A DNA stretch of 64,000 bases from Clostridia bacterium (GTDB lineage Bacteria > Bacillota > Clostridia > Oscillospirales > CAG-272). The stretch is taken from NCBI GenBank assembly GCA_900763885.1, contig CAAFLY010000061.1, positions 11,839 through 75,838 of the forward strand. Direction: 5' to 3'. Positions 33,215 to 41,353 of the stretch are shown one piece after another (the first letter of the stretch is position 1; each line of letters begins with the position of its first letter). The notes beneath the pieces are model-generated. The model did not search any database. It was not told the DNA's origin and saw nothing but the letters and a program-made list of their open reading frames with translations. Made by a program: the position numbers and the translations under genes.

Positions 33215-34936
33215 ATGGCAAAATTCTTGGAGAAAACCGCGGACGGCACGTATATCGTCTCTGCGCCGTCCTATCGTGTGGCGGTACATGGGCATACCTT
33301 TGACGTGTATGTCGCTGAGAACCGCTTCTGCACCCTCGACGTCCGCACCGCCGTCCCCCAAACCTCTGAGGCGCTGGAGGAGATCCCCGATCGGGAAACG
33401 CGGCTCCCCACGCTTGCCGATGTCGCGGAAAAGGCGGGTGAGGTGATGTTCACATGGGTTGGCGAGAGCAGCCTTTGGAAGAAGAAAACCTATGTCCTGC
33501 GCTGCGGTTTCCTGCGCTTCAACTACACCGTGACCGTTGCGGGCCATGGCAATGTGGATGGCGTCCGGTATTTCGCGGGAGAGGGGAACGGCAGCCTGTA
33601 TGAATTCTCCGAGGGCTTCACACCGTGCGTATCGTGGTACAACGAGGAGGATTACCGTTTTCGTGCGAGCATGAACTGCCACCGCTGGTCCGTTTTGATG
33701 GTCCCGCCGATGTTTTCCTATTCTTTCGGAATGCGTGGGGTCGGCGATCGTCTGTCCCTCGGATTGGTGGCGGAGAGAGGGGAGCACAATTTCCATGCGT
33801 TTGACTATACGGTCGTCCGGCACAACTGGGGCAGCGGCTTCTATCTGGCGACGGATCAGAGCGGCCATACCCACGTGGACGGCACATGGACCGCGCCGGC
33901 GATCATCGGCTATGGGGCGGCGAATGAGGACGACGCGCTGCGCAAATACACGGACTACTACTTCACCTCCGGCATCGCCAAGCCGCACGACAATCGCTCC
34001 TTCCCGCGCTTCTGGTACGGTCCGATGCTCTGCGGATGGCTTGAACAGGCAATGCGCGTAGGCGATCCGGCGTTTGCGAATCTGACGATCACGGAGCTGG
34101 CACGGGAAGAGCTGTACGAAGCCCTGGTCGGCAAGCTCGGAAAGTATGATATGCACCCGACCGCGCTCATCATCGACGACAAGTGGCAGTCCCACTACGC
34201 GACAGATGAGGCGGATCCCGCAAAATGGAAGAATCTGCGCGCCTTTGTGGACAGACGCCACGCCGAGGGGATCCACACGATGCTCTGGTTCAAGCTGTGG
34301 GATCCGGACGGCTGGGATCCGGCGCTGTGCGTCACGACAGACAGCGGGGAAGTGCGCATCGATCCGTCCACGCCGGAATTTCTCGCGAATCTCGATCGTG
34401 CGCTCTACAGGATCCTATCCGCGGACGAGGGCTGCTACGACTGCGACGGCTTCAAGCTCGATTTTGCCTTCTTCAATCCGATCGGCAGACGCGTCAAGAC
34501 CCATTCCGGCAGGTACGGCGTGGAGCTTTTATACGATATGATGGCGTACATCTACAAAAAGGCGAAGGAGATCAAGCCCGATGCGCTTGTGAACTGCAGT
34601 CCGTGCCACCCGTATTTCGCGCACATCTGCGATCAGGCGAGACTGCACGATTACGATCCGAAGAACCGCGACAATAGAGAGGATCTCGAAACGCGCGGCA
34701 GAATGTTCTCGCTGGCGATGCCTGGAGTACTGCTCGATACCGACAATTCCGGCTTCAATACGCGCCGCGATACCATGCGCTGGCAGATGGATCAGGCGAT
34801 GATCGGCGTGCCGGATCTCTACGCGCTCATGGGTAACGAAAGCTGTCCCCTCACCGACGAGGACTTCCTCGCCATCTCCGCGATGTGGAAGGAATACGCG
34901 AGAAAGATCGATCTCCTACACGGCATGGCGCAGTAA
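33215..34936 (+). CDS. Clan-D glycoside hydrolase (GH36/GH31-like), 573 aa
   Basis: Residues 1 to about 260 form a beta-rich N-terminal domain. A TIM barrel follows with FWYGPMLCGWLEQ, the substrate-binding IIDDKWQ, and the nucleophile segment YDCDGFKLDFAFFNP (Asp416), then ALVNCSPCHP and LDTDNSGFNTRRDTM. This arrangement is that of alpha-galactosidase/alpha-N-acetylgalactosaminidase-like enzymes of clan D. I cannot assign substrate. No signal peptide. Co-transcribed with the GH38 mannosidase, so the pair may strip different alpha-linked sugars from the same imported glycan. TGAGGT lies just before the ATG. Confidence 0.75.
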   Translation: MAKFLEKTADGTYIVSAPSYRVAVHGHTFDVYVAENRFCTLDVRTAVPQTSEALEEIPDRETRLPTLADVAEKAGEVMFTWVGESSLWKKKTYVLRCGFLRFNYTVTVAGHGNVDGVRYFAGEGNGSLYEFSEGFTPCVSWYNEEDYRFRASMNCHRWSVLMVPPMFSYSFGMRGVGDRLSLGLVAERGEHNFHAFDYTVVRHNWGSGFYLATDQSGHTHVDGTWTAPAIIGYGAANEDDALRKYTDYYFTSGIAKPHDNRSFPRFWYGPMLCGWLEQAMRVGDPAFANLTITELAREELYEALVGKLGKYDMHPTALIIDDKWQSHYATDEADPAKWKNLRAFVDRRHAEGIHTMLWFKLWDPDGWDPALCVTTDSGEVRIDPSTPEFLANLDRALYRILSADEGCYDCDGFKLDFAFFNPIGRRVKTHSGRYGVELLYDMMAYIYKKAKEIKPDALVNCSPCHPYFAHICDQARLHDYDPKNRDNREDLETRGRMFSLAMPGVLLDTDNSGFNTRRDTMRWQMDQAMIGVPDLYALMGNESCPLTDEDFLAISAMWKEYARKIDLLHGMAQ

Positions 34937-34946
34937 AAACTACAGA

Positions 34947-34988
34947 AAAACCGGAGAAGTCCCCAAAAAGGATTTCTCCGGTATTTTT
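34947..34988. terminator. Bidirectional terminator between glycosidase and serpin genes
   Basis: AAAAACCGGAGAA pairs with TTCTCCGGTATTTTT; the two genes converge here. Confidence 0.85.
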
Positions 34989-34999
34989 CTACGGTTTGT

Positions 35000-36301
35000 T
35001 CAGTCGATATTCGCAAGCACGCCTAAAAAGAGCGGCAGTCCCTCCGGCGTGAGGATCGCGTAGACAAACGGGCGGTCGAATACGATCTCCTTCGGCTCCT
35101 CCGGCATAAGGCTTGTGCATTCCATCACCGCGACCGTTACGGCGGCGGCTTCCGTTCCGCCCTCATCGGTGCGGATCTTTGCCTTCTGGAACATATCGGA
35201 CACATACGCGCTGTTCCCGGTGCCGTCCTCGCCGATCCCGGTCAGCTCGGCTTCCGGGGAGAAGAGCGCGGACAGTCCCATATCGGACAGCACATCAAGG
35301 AGCGGGATGTCCGCGTCATACTCGAATTTCGGCAGGGATACGATCACCTTTTCCTGATTTTCGTTTGCCGTATCCCGTGCGGCGAGCAGTGTGTCGGCGG
35401 AGAGCGATCCGGCAAAATCGTACACGTCGCCATCCGGCAAAACCGCGACAAAGGTATAGCCGTTTTCGTAATTCTTGGTAAATCCAACGCCGCCGTCCAC
35501 GGTGAAATAGCTGTATTCCTTGGAATGCATAAAGGACGCGGTCGTGTCTCCGGAAAAACCGTGGAACGTGTCGGACGTGACCGACCATTCGTCATACGGA
35601 ATCACCCATTTGCCGTTGAAGTATACCGTATTGGCAAGGACCGCGGCGGCGTCAGGGGTCAGTTCCTTTAAGGTTTCCGGAATCATGCCGTGGGTCGCGT
35701 CCGAGATCCATTTGTTGATCTCACCGACCGATTTCGCGTCCGCGAAGGAAAGCGGCGTGGACTGCGCGTCAAAGTACCGTTTCACCATGGCGGCGTATTC
35801 GTCGTGCAGCGTGAATCCGACATTGCTGTTGAGCCAGATCCCGTTCGCGATCTCTGTGACCCTGGTGGCGGCAAGAGCTTCTTTCGCGGAGTAGAGACTG
35901 TCGTCAAGGGTGAGAAGGTCGTCGTATCCAAGCACATCGGACAGCGCGGCGGCTGTATCCCCGGCAGCACCGTTCGCGAGTACGGCCAAGAGATTGTAGA
36001 CGGAATACGGGGACAGCACGAGATTTTTTCCGTTCACAAGGGATTTGTGGAAGAGCTTCGTGGAAAAATCGTTCACACCCTGCAAAAACGCGGCGTCCAG
36101 GGCGACGGTCTGCGGATCTCTTCCTGCGGCAGGGAGGCTCTGCGTGTCGGGCTTAGCGTCTGCGGCAGGCTTGTCCGTATCCTTTGCTTCCGCGGCGGGA
36201 TTGTCTGTGTCCGGCGTGTCCGATGGCACCGACGCGCAGCCGGCCAGGGTGAAAGAGACGAGCATCGCGGCAAGGATCCGGCGGAATAGCGTTTTTTTCA
36301 T
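35000..36301 (-). CDS. Serpin lipoprotein (serine/cysteine protease inhibitor), 433 aa
   Basis: Signal peptide with lipobox LAGC (Cys22), then a 35-residue linker rich in Asp, Thr, Pro, Ala and Lys, then a full serpin domain. Signature segments: NLVLSPYSVYNLLAVLANGAAGDTAAAL, LANTVYFNGKWVIPYD, the hinge EGGTEAAAVTVAV, and FDRPFVYAILTPEGLPLFLGVLANID at the end. Counting 17 from the hinge Glu puts the scissile bond at about Thr-Ser in MECTSLMPEEP. The hinge has the small residues needed for loop insertion, so it should be inhibitory. It is displayed at the cell surface. The start at 36301 follows AGAGGTG. Confidence 0.92.
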   Translation of the reverse strand: MKKTLFRRILAAMLVSFTLAGCASVPSDTPDTDNPAAEAKDTDKPAADAKPDTQSLPAAGRDPQTVALDAAFLQGVNDFSTKLFHKSLVNGKNLVLSPYSVYNLLAVLANGAAGDTAAALSDVLGYDDLLTLDDSLYSAKEALAATRVTEIANGIWLNSNVGFTLHDEYAAMVKRYFDAQSTPLSFADAKSVGEINKWISDATHGMIPETLKELTPDAAAVLANTVYFNGKWVIPYDEWSVTSDTFHGFSGDTTASFMHSKEYSYFTVDGGVGFTKNYENGYTFVAVLPDGDVYDFAGSLSADTLLAARDTANENQEKVIVSLPKFEYDADIPLLDVLSDMGLSALFSPEAELTGIGEDGTGNSAYVSDMFQKAKIRTDEGGTEAAAVTVAVMECTSLMPEEPKEIVFDRPFVYAILTPEGLPLFLGVLANID

Positions 36302-36416
36302 ATGATTTTGCACCTCTTTGGTTGTGGAATCGTTCTGTCTCTTTAGACGGTGCGCGCAAAAAAAAGTTCCATTCCCGCCGGAGCTTTGAGATTTTCTTAA
36401 ATTCCCGCCATCGCTC

Positions 36417-36445
36417 TTGTAATTCCGCGCTGGATATGGTATACT
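36417..36445 (+). promoter_or_regulatory. rimM-trmD promoter
   Basis: TTGTAA at 36417-36422, 17-base spacer, TATACT at 36440-36445 with TGG extended -10. Confidence 0.8.
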
Positions 36446-36494
36446 CATACCATAATAGATAAGATAGAATCGGATAAGGATCAGTTTTTGTTTT

Positions 36495-37022
36495 ATGGCA
36501 ATGGAAAAGTATCTCGAATGCGCGAAAATCGTCGGGACACACGGCGTGCGCGGCATGGTGCGGGCGGAATGCTACTGCAATACTCCGGCGGCTCTGGCGA
36601 AGCTGAAGCGTGTATATATAAAGGAGAGATCCGGTGAATACCGGGAAACAAAGGTGCTGCGCGGCGCGGTGCAGAAGACGATGGTCCTCTTTGCACTCGA
36701 TGGTGTGGACACTCTGGAAGCGGCGATCCCCCTGAAGGGAACGATCCTGTACGCCGACCGCGCGGATTTTCGTCTCCGTCCGGGAGAGGTGTTCATCGCG
36801 GACCTTATCGGGCTGCCCGTGATCGACAACGACAGCGGCGAGAGCTACGGTACGCTCTCCGACATCACCACCGCCGGCGTACAGGAGCTGTATGTGGTGG
36901 AAACGGAGGGCGGTGCGCGCTTTATGATCCCCGGCGTACCTGCGTTTATCAAGCGGCGCGTCACAGAGGGCGAGGATGCCGGGATCTACGTCACACTGAT
37001 TGAGGGGATGCGCGAGGTATGA
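36495..37022 (+). CDS. rimM: 16S rRNA processing protein RimM, 175 aa
   Basis: Assembly factor for the head of the 30S subunit that binds S19. N-terminal RimM barrel (YLECAKIVGTHGVRGMVRAECY) and C-terminal PRC barrel (VFIADLIGLPVIDNDSGESYGTLSDI, QELYVVE, FMIPGVPAFIKR). Length is standard. Two ATGs two codons apart are possible; the upstream AAGGAT is far, so the exact start is uncertain. It overlaps trmD by four bases (ATGA). Confidence 0.93.
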   Translation: MAMEKYLECAKIVGTHGVRGMVRAECYCNTPAALAKLKRVYIKERSGEYRETKVLRGAVQKTMVLFALDGVDTLEAAIPLKGTILYADRADFRLRPGEVFIADLIGLPVIDNDSGESYGTLSDITTAGVQELYVVETEGGARFMIPGVPAFIKRRVTEGEDAGIYVTLIEGMREV

Positions 37023-37798
37023 GGATCGACATCATGACCCTGTTCCCGGAATTTGTGGATACGGTGCTTGCGGAGAGCATTATCGGCAGGGCACGCAAAA
37101 AGGGCATTCTCGATATCCGCACGTGGCAGATCCGCGATTATTCCAGAGACAAGCATCGGCGCGTGGACGATACACCGTATGGCGGCGGCAAGGGAATGCT
37201 CATGGCTGCCCCGCCGATCTACCGCTGCTACGAGGCGGTCATGGCGGACACAAACCGCGCGCCGGACGAGAGGGAGGTACCGGATCCTGCGCTTGATCTT
37301 TTGCCGGATACGACGCTCGACGATCGCGCATCTCCCGTAAAGGATCCCGGCACATACGTTGTCTATATGTCCCCGCGCGGTCGGGTGCTGGACGAAACCA
37401 TGGCGCGTCGGCTTGCGGGATACGACAGGCTCATCGTCCTGTGCGGCCATTATGAGGGCGTGGATGAGCGGATCATTGAGGAGATCGTGGATGAAGAGAT
37501 CTCCATCGGCGATTACGTGCTGACCGGGGGAGAGCTGCCCGCGTGCATCCTGTGCGATGTGGTGGGACGGCTCGTGGACGGTGTGCTGGCGGCTCCCGAA
37601 TGCTATGAGGAGGAGAGCTTCTCCGGCGACGAGGGACTGCTCGAATATCCCCAGTACACGCGCCCGGTCCGCTTCCGCGGCAGAGAGGTGCCGGAAGTCC
37701 TCACCTCCGGTCATCACGCGAACATTATGGCGTGGCGGCATGAGCGGTCGATGGAGCTGACCCAAAAACGGCGGCCGGATCTCTTGGAGAAGAAATAG
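37019..37798 (+). CDS. trmD: tRNA (guanine-N1-)-methyltransferase TrmD, 259 aa
   Basis: SAM-dependent SPOUT-class enzyme that makes m1G37 in tRNAs and prevents +1 frameshifting. N-terminal MRIDIMTLFPEFVD, then VDDTPYGGGKGML, LCGHYEGVDERI and the knot segment EISIGDYVLTGGELPA are all present. About 25 extra residues between GML and VVYMSPRGR (RAPDEREVPDPALDLLPD region) form a lineage-specific insertion. Start codon overlaps the rimM stop. The usual neighbours rpsP and rplS are absent. Confidence 0.95.
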   Translation: MRIDIMTLFPEFVDTVLAESIIGRARKKGILDIRTWQIRDYSRDKHRRVDDTPYGGGKGMLMAAPPIYRCYEAVMADTNRAPDEREVPDPALDLLPDTTLDDRASPVKDPGTYVVYMSPRGRVLDETMARRLAGYDRLIVLCGHYEGVDERIIEEIVDEEISIGDYVLTGGELPACILCDVVGRLVDGVLAAPECYEEESFSGDEGLLEYPQYTRPVRFRGREVPEVLTSGHHANIMAWRHERSMELTQKRRPDLLEKK

Positions 37799-37801
37799 CC
37801 G

Positions 37802-38365
37802 TCACGCCCATCCGAGATAGTCGAAAATGCCGTTTGCGATCCCGTTTGCGATCCGATACGGCTCCGTTGCCATGAGATACGCTTCCCCGGCGTTCGTGAT
37901 AAAGCCGATCTCCAGGAGAACCGCGGGCATCCGGGTCTTGCGCAGAACATAGAGCGTCGGACGGGCGAATACCCCGCGATCCGCGAATCCCACAGCGGCA
38001 GTCATCCGGGCAAGAATATTCCCGGCAAGAACCGCCGCACTGCTGCCCAATCGGTAGACGTAGGCCTCCGAACCGTTTGCCGACGGACTGACGGACGCGT
38101 TGGTGTGCAGGCTGATGAAATAATCCGCGCCCCAGCTGTTTGCGTCGTTGACACGGGCGGCAAGAGAGGTGGCGGTGGATGTGCCGAGCTGCGTGGTCGG
38201 GGTCGGACGGGACAGGCGCGTCTCTATGCCGGCGGAGGTCAGGATCTCGGACAGTGCCACGCCGACCGCAAAGACAATATCCTGCTCCTGGTACCCGTTT
38301 CCCTCGGCTCCGGCGTTCGGATTGACGGGATTGTGTCCCTGATCGATGTAAATTCTGATAGCCAT
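37802..38365 (-). CDS. N-acetylmuramoyl-L-alanine amidase, Amidase_3 family, 187 aa
   Basis: Zinc amidase that cuts the bond between N-acetylmuramic acid and L-alanine in peptidoglycan. It has IYIDQGHNP (first zinc His), SLHTNA (second zinc His) and the late Glu in LLEIGFITN. The start at 38365 follows ACGGAGG. No signal peptide, SH3 or other wall-binding domain is seen, so export or use is unclear; sporulation- and phage-type amidases of this size exist. It converges on trmD with three bases between stops. Confidence 0.88.
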   Translation of the reverse strand: MAIRIYIDQGHNPVNPNAGAEGNGYQEQDIVFAVGVALSEILTSAGIETRLSRPTPTTQLGTSTATSLAARVNDANSWGADYFISLHTNASVSPSANGSEAYVYRLGSSAAVLAGNILARMTAAVGFADRGVFARPTLYVLRKTRMPAVLLEIGFITNAGEAYLMATEPYRIANGIANGIFDYLGWA

Positions 38366-38432
38366 ATGCGCCTCCGTAGATTGTGTCTTCCCTGACAGGA
38401 TATGCACGACACGCGCGGGCGGTATCCATCCT

Positions 38433-39158
38433 ATGAAAGAACTGCAGAAAATTTTAGGCTCCGTGCGCCGCGCCGTTTCCCATTACGATATGCTGCGGGA
38501 CGGCGATTCCGTGGCGATCGGGTTATCCGGCGGCAAGGATTCGCTGGCGCTGCTCGTATCGCTCGCGGCATTGCGGCGGTTTTACGAGAAACCATACACC
38601 CTCTCCGCCGTGACGGTGCTTCCCGGATTTCCCGGACAGACCGCGACGGCGCTTTCCGCGGTGCGTTCCCTCTGCGACAGCTGGGAGGTTCCGCTATATG
38701 TCGTGGAAACGGAGATCGCCCGGATCGTGTTCGATGCGCGGAGGGAGAAGAATCCCTGCTCCCTCTGTGCCAACCTGCGGCGGGGCGCGCTCTGCCGGAA
38801 ATGCGTGGAGATCGGCGCGAATACCCTGGCACTCGGCCATCACCGGGACGACGTGGTGGAGACGTTCATGATGAATCTTCTCGAAACCGGGCGGCTCGGC
38901 TGTTTTATGCCGGTCACGGTTTATCCCGACAGCGGAATGCGTGTGATCCGGCCGCTTGTCTACACGGAGGAATGCGATATTCGCTCCCTTGTGCGCGCCA
39001 TGGATTTGCCGGTATACCAAAATCCCTGTCCCGTCGATGGGGAAACAAACCGCGCGAAAATTGAGGATTATCTCCGCTCCTACGGCGGCAAACGGGAACT
39101 GTACCAGAAGATCCTCGCCGCCCTGGAGAATAGCGGGATCGATGGATGGCATGACTGA
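38433..39158 (+). CDS. TtcA-like tRNA thiolation ATP-pyrophosphatase, 241 aa
   Basis: N-type ATP pyrophosphatase with PP-loop SGGKDS near residue 33. A CxxC pair (NPCSLCANLRRG) and LALGHHRDDVVETFMMNLLETG follow, then the final NPCPVDGETNR. This pattern is that of the TtcA/TtuA group, which puts sulfur on tRNA cytidine 32 or other positions using an iron-sulfur cluster. The MesJ/TilS family is less likely because of the Cys motifs. The ribosome binding site is weak (GGGCGG). It stands alone between divergent and ABC-transporter genes. Confidence 0.85.
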   Translation: MKELQKILGSVRRAVSHYDMLRDGDSVAIGLSGGKDSLALLVSLAALRRFYEKPYTLSAVTVLPGFPGQTATALSAVRSLCDSWEVPLYVVETEIARIVFDARREKNPCSLCANLRRGALCRKCVEIGANTLALGHHRDDVVETFMMNLLETGRLGCFMPVTVYPDSGMRVIRPLVYTEECDIRSLVRAMDLPVYQNPCPVDGETNRAKIEDYLRSYGGKRELYQKILAALENSGIDGWHD

Positions 39159-39291
39159 CGTGATGCGGCATGGGAATGTTTGCCTGTGTTTCAAAAAATA
39201 ACAGCGACAAAAATACGCGGGAAAACGGGAACATTTTCGTTTTTCGCGCGTCTTAGTAATGAGTAGAAAACCGCACCTTGGAGAGAGTAAC

Positions 39292-40290
39292 ATGAATGCA
39301 GAAAAAACATGGGATGTAAAGTCGGGAAAACCGGAGAAACGACCGCCTGAGGCGAAAGCGAAGAAAAAACGGGTGACTCCGGAGCCGGACAAGCCGAAAA
39401 AGCCGACCCGGCGATTCGGCAAAACAAAGCGGGAGATCGCGGATATGTTCCGCACCATGCCGTTTATGATCCCGAGCGTCTGCGGCGTGCTGCTCTTTTT
39501 TATCCTGCCGTTTTTCGTCGTGATCTATTACGCCGTGATCGACAGCAATACGACCGCCAACTTCGTCGGGATCGAGAATTTCACGAAGCTCTTCCACAAC
39601 GCGGCGTTCAAGCTGGCATTGAAGAACACGGGTACCTTCTCCCTGACCGCCGTACCGTTTGCCGTGGTGCTGTCGCTGGCACTGGCGGTGCTGCTGGACC
39701 GGGACCTGCCGATGAAAAGCATCTTCCGTACGATATTTCTTTCTCCCATGATCGTGCCTGCCGCGTCCATCATCTTAATCTGGCAGGTCATATTCGACTA
39801 CAACGGACTGATCAACGAGATCACCGCACTGTTTGGCGCGGCGCCGGTCGAATGGCTCAAATCCGACTACGGCTATCTCGTTGTGGTGCTGCTGTTTCTC
39901 TGGAAGAATATCGGCTACAACATGATCATGTTCATGTCCGCGCTGGCGGCGATCCCGAAGGACATCATCGAGGTCGCCATGCTCGACGGCTGCAGCCCGG
40001 TACAGCGGTTTTTCAAGATCAAGCTCCGGTATCTGGCCTCTACGATTACATATGTAACGATCATGTCGCTCATCAACTCATTCAAGGTGTTCCGCGAGGT
40101 GTTCCTGCTCGTAGGCAGCTATCCCTACGACTCCATGTACACCCTGCAGCACTTTATGAACAACACATTCAAAGGCTTTGACTACCAGAAGCTGTCCGCC
40201 GCCGCCATCGTGCTTTGTCTCATCATGATCGTGGTCATCGGCATTCTGCTCTGGACGGACAACCGCGTCGGGAGGGATATTGAAGAATGA
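39292..40290 (+). CDS. Sugar ABC transporter permease, MalF-type, 332 aa
   Basis: The ATG at 39292 follows TTGGAGAGAG. A 55-residue basic Pro/Lys-rich cytoplasmic head precedes six membrane spans, first near residues 60-82. The conserved EAA loop is EVAMLDGCSPVQRFFKIKL near residue 235, which docks on an ABC ATPase. The family imports oligosaccharides. First gene of a five-gene run (39292-47637). The stop overlaps the next start (ATGA). Confidence 0.92.
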   Translation: MNAEKTWDVKSGKPEKRPPEAKAKKKRVTPEPDKPKKPTRRFGKTKREIADMFRTMPFMIPSVCGVLLFFILPFFVVIYYAVIDSNTTANFVGIENFTKLFHNAAFKLALKNTGTFSLTAVPFAVVLSLALAVLLDRDLPMKSIFRTIFLSPMIVPAASIILIWQVIFDYNGLINEITALFGAAPVEWLKSDYGYLVVVLLFLWKNIGYNMIMFMSALAAIPKDIIEVAMLDGCSPVQRFFKIKLRYLASTITYVTIMSLINSFKVFREVFLLVGSYPYDSMYTLQHFMNNTFKGFDYQKLSAAAIVLCLIMIVVIGILLWTDNRVGRDIEE

Positions 40291-41294
40291 CGAATACCGA
40301 AAAAAAGCCTCTCGCGCCGGTCGCAAACGTTTCTCCGCCGCCCAAAAGAAAGCCGACCAAGGAAATGCGCGCCGCACGCCGGGTGCATCGACGGAAAATT
40401 GCCAAGCGCGCGCTCTTATTGACGATCACGATGGTGATCCTGCTCTCGTTTGCGGTGCTGTTTTTGTTCCCGACCGTGTTCACCGTCACCAACTCCTTTA
40501 TGTCCACCACGGAGATCAGCGCGAACTACGGCAAGATCTTCTCCGGGCTTGGCGTATCGGGCAGCGGCTCGACCGGGCGGGTATACATCGGCGAGCGGGT
40601 GAACCTGCAGCTGATCCCGGATAAGGTGAGCTTCTCGCAGTATTCGACGGTGCTGTTCAAAAGCCCGGAATACCTCATCAAATTCTGGAACTCCGTGTTC
40701 TACGTGCTGCCGATCGTGCTGTTCCAGCTGGTCGTGGCGGCGGGCGCGTCGTATGCGTTTGCCCGCGTGGAGACGAAATTCCGCTCGATCTGCTTTTTTG
40801 CCTACATTATATTGATGCTGATGCCGTATCAGGTCACGCTTGTGCCGAACTACATCGTGGACAACGCGCTCGGCATCCTCAACACGCGATGGGCGATCAT
40901 CCTGCCCGGTATTTTCTCCCCGTTCAGCGTGTTCATTCTCACGAAATACATGCGCCGGATCCCGTCCGCCATGGTGGAAGCCGCGGAACTGGACGGGGCG
41001 GGCGAATTCGATATTTTTCTGAAGATCTTCATGCCGCTGTCCCGACCGACCCTGTACTCGGTGGCGATTTTGGTATTCATCGACTACTGGAACATGGTGG
41101 AGCAGCCGCTGATCCTTTTGACCGACGCGGAGATGTATCCGCTCTCCGTCTTTCTGTCGCAGATCAACCAGGGGGACACCGGCATAGCGCTGGCGATCGC
41201 CGTTATCTATATGGTGCCGCCGGTCCTGCTCTTCCTCTACAGTGAGGATTACCTCATCGACGGTATCTCCTATTCCGCGTCCGTGAAGGGCTGA
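40287..41294 (+). CDS. Sugar ABC transporter permease, MalG-type, 335 aa
   Basis: Partner permease. A basic cytoplasmic head of about 40 residues is followed by six predicted spans and the EAA loop MVEAAELDGAGEFDIFLKIFMPL near residue 235. The stretch between the first two spans is long (about 70 residues, with GSGSTGRVYIGERVNLQLIPD), giving an unusually large extracellular loop. Translationally coupled to the MalF-type gene. No ATPase gene is adjacent, so a shared MsmK-like ATPase from elsewhere is expected. Confidence 0.92.
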   Translation: MTNTEKKPLAPVANVSPPPKRKPTKEMRAARRVHRRKIAKRALLLTITMVILLSFAVLFLFPTVFTVTNSFMSTTEISANYGKIFSGLGVSGSGSTGRVYIGERVNLQLIPDKVSFSQYSTVLFKSPEYLIKFWNSVFYVLPIVLFQLVVAAGASYAFARVETKFRSICFFAYIILMLMPYQVTLVPNYIVDNALGILNTRWAIILPGIFSPFSVFILTKYMRRIPSAMVEAAELDGAGEFDIFLKIFMPLSRPTLYSVAILVFIDYWNMVEQPLILLTDAEMYPLSVFLSQINQGDTGIALAIAVIYMVPPVLLFLYSEDYLIDGISYSASVKG

Positions 41295-41353
41295 GCGCGG
41301 CGGAAAAGCACGCATCCAAAACCTATTTGATATACAAATTCGGAGGACAAATC

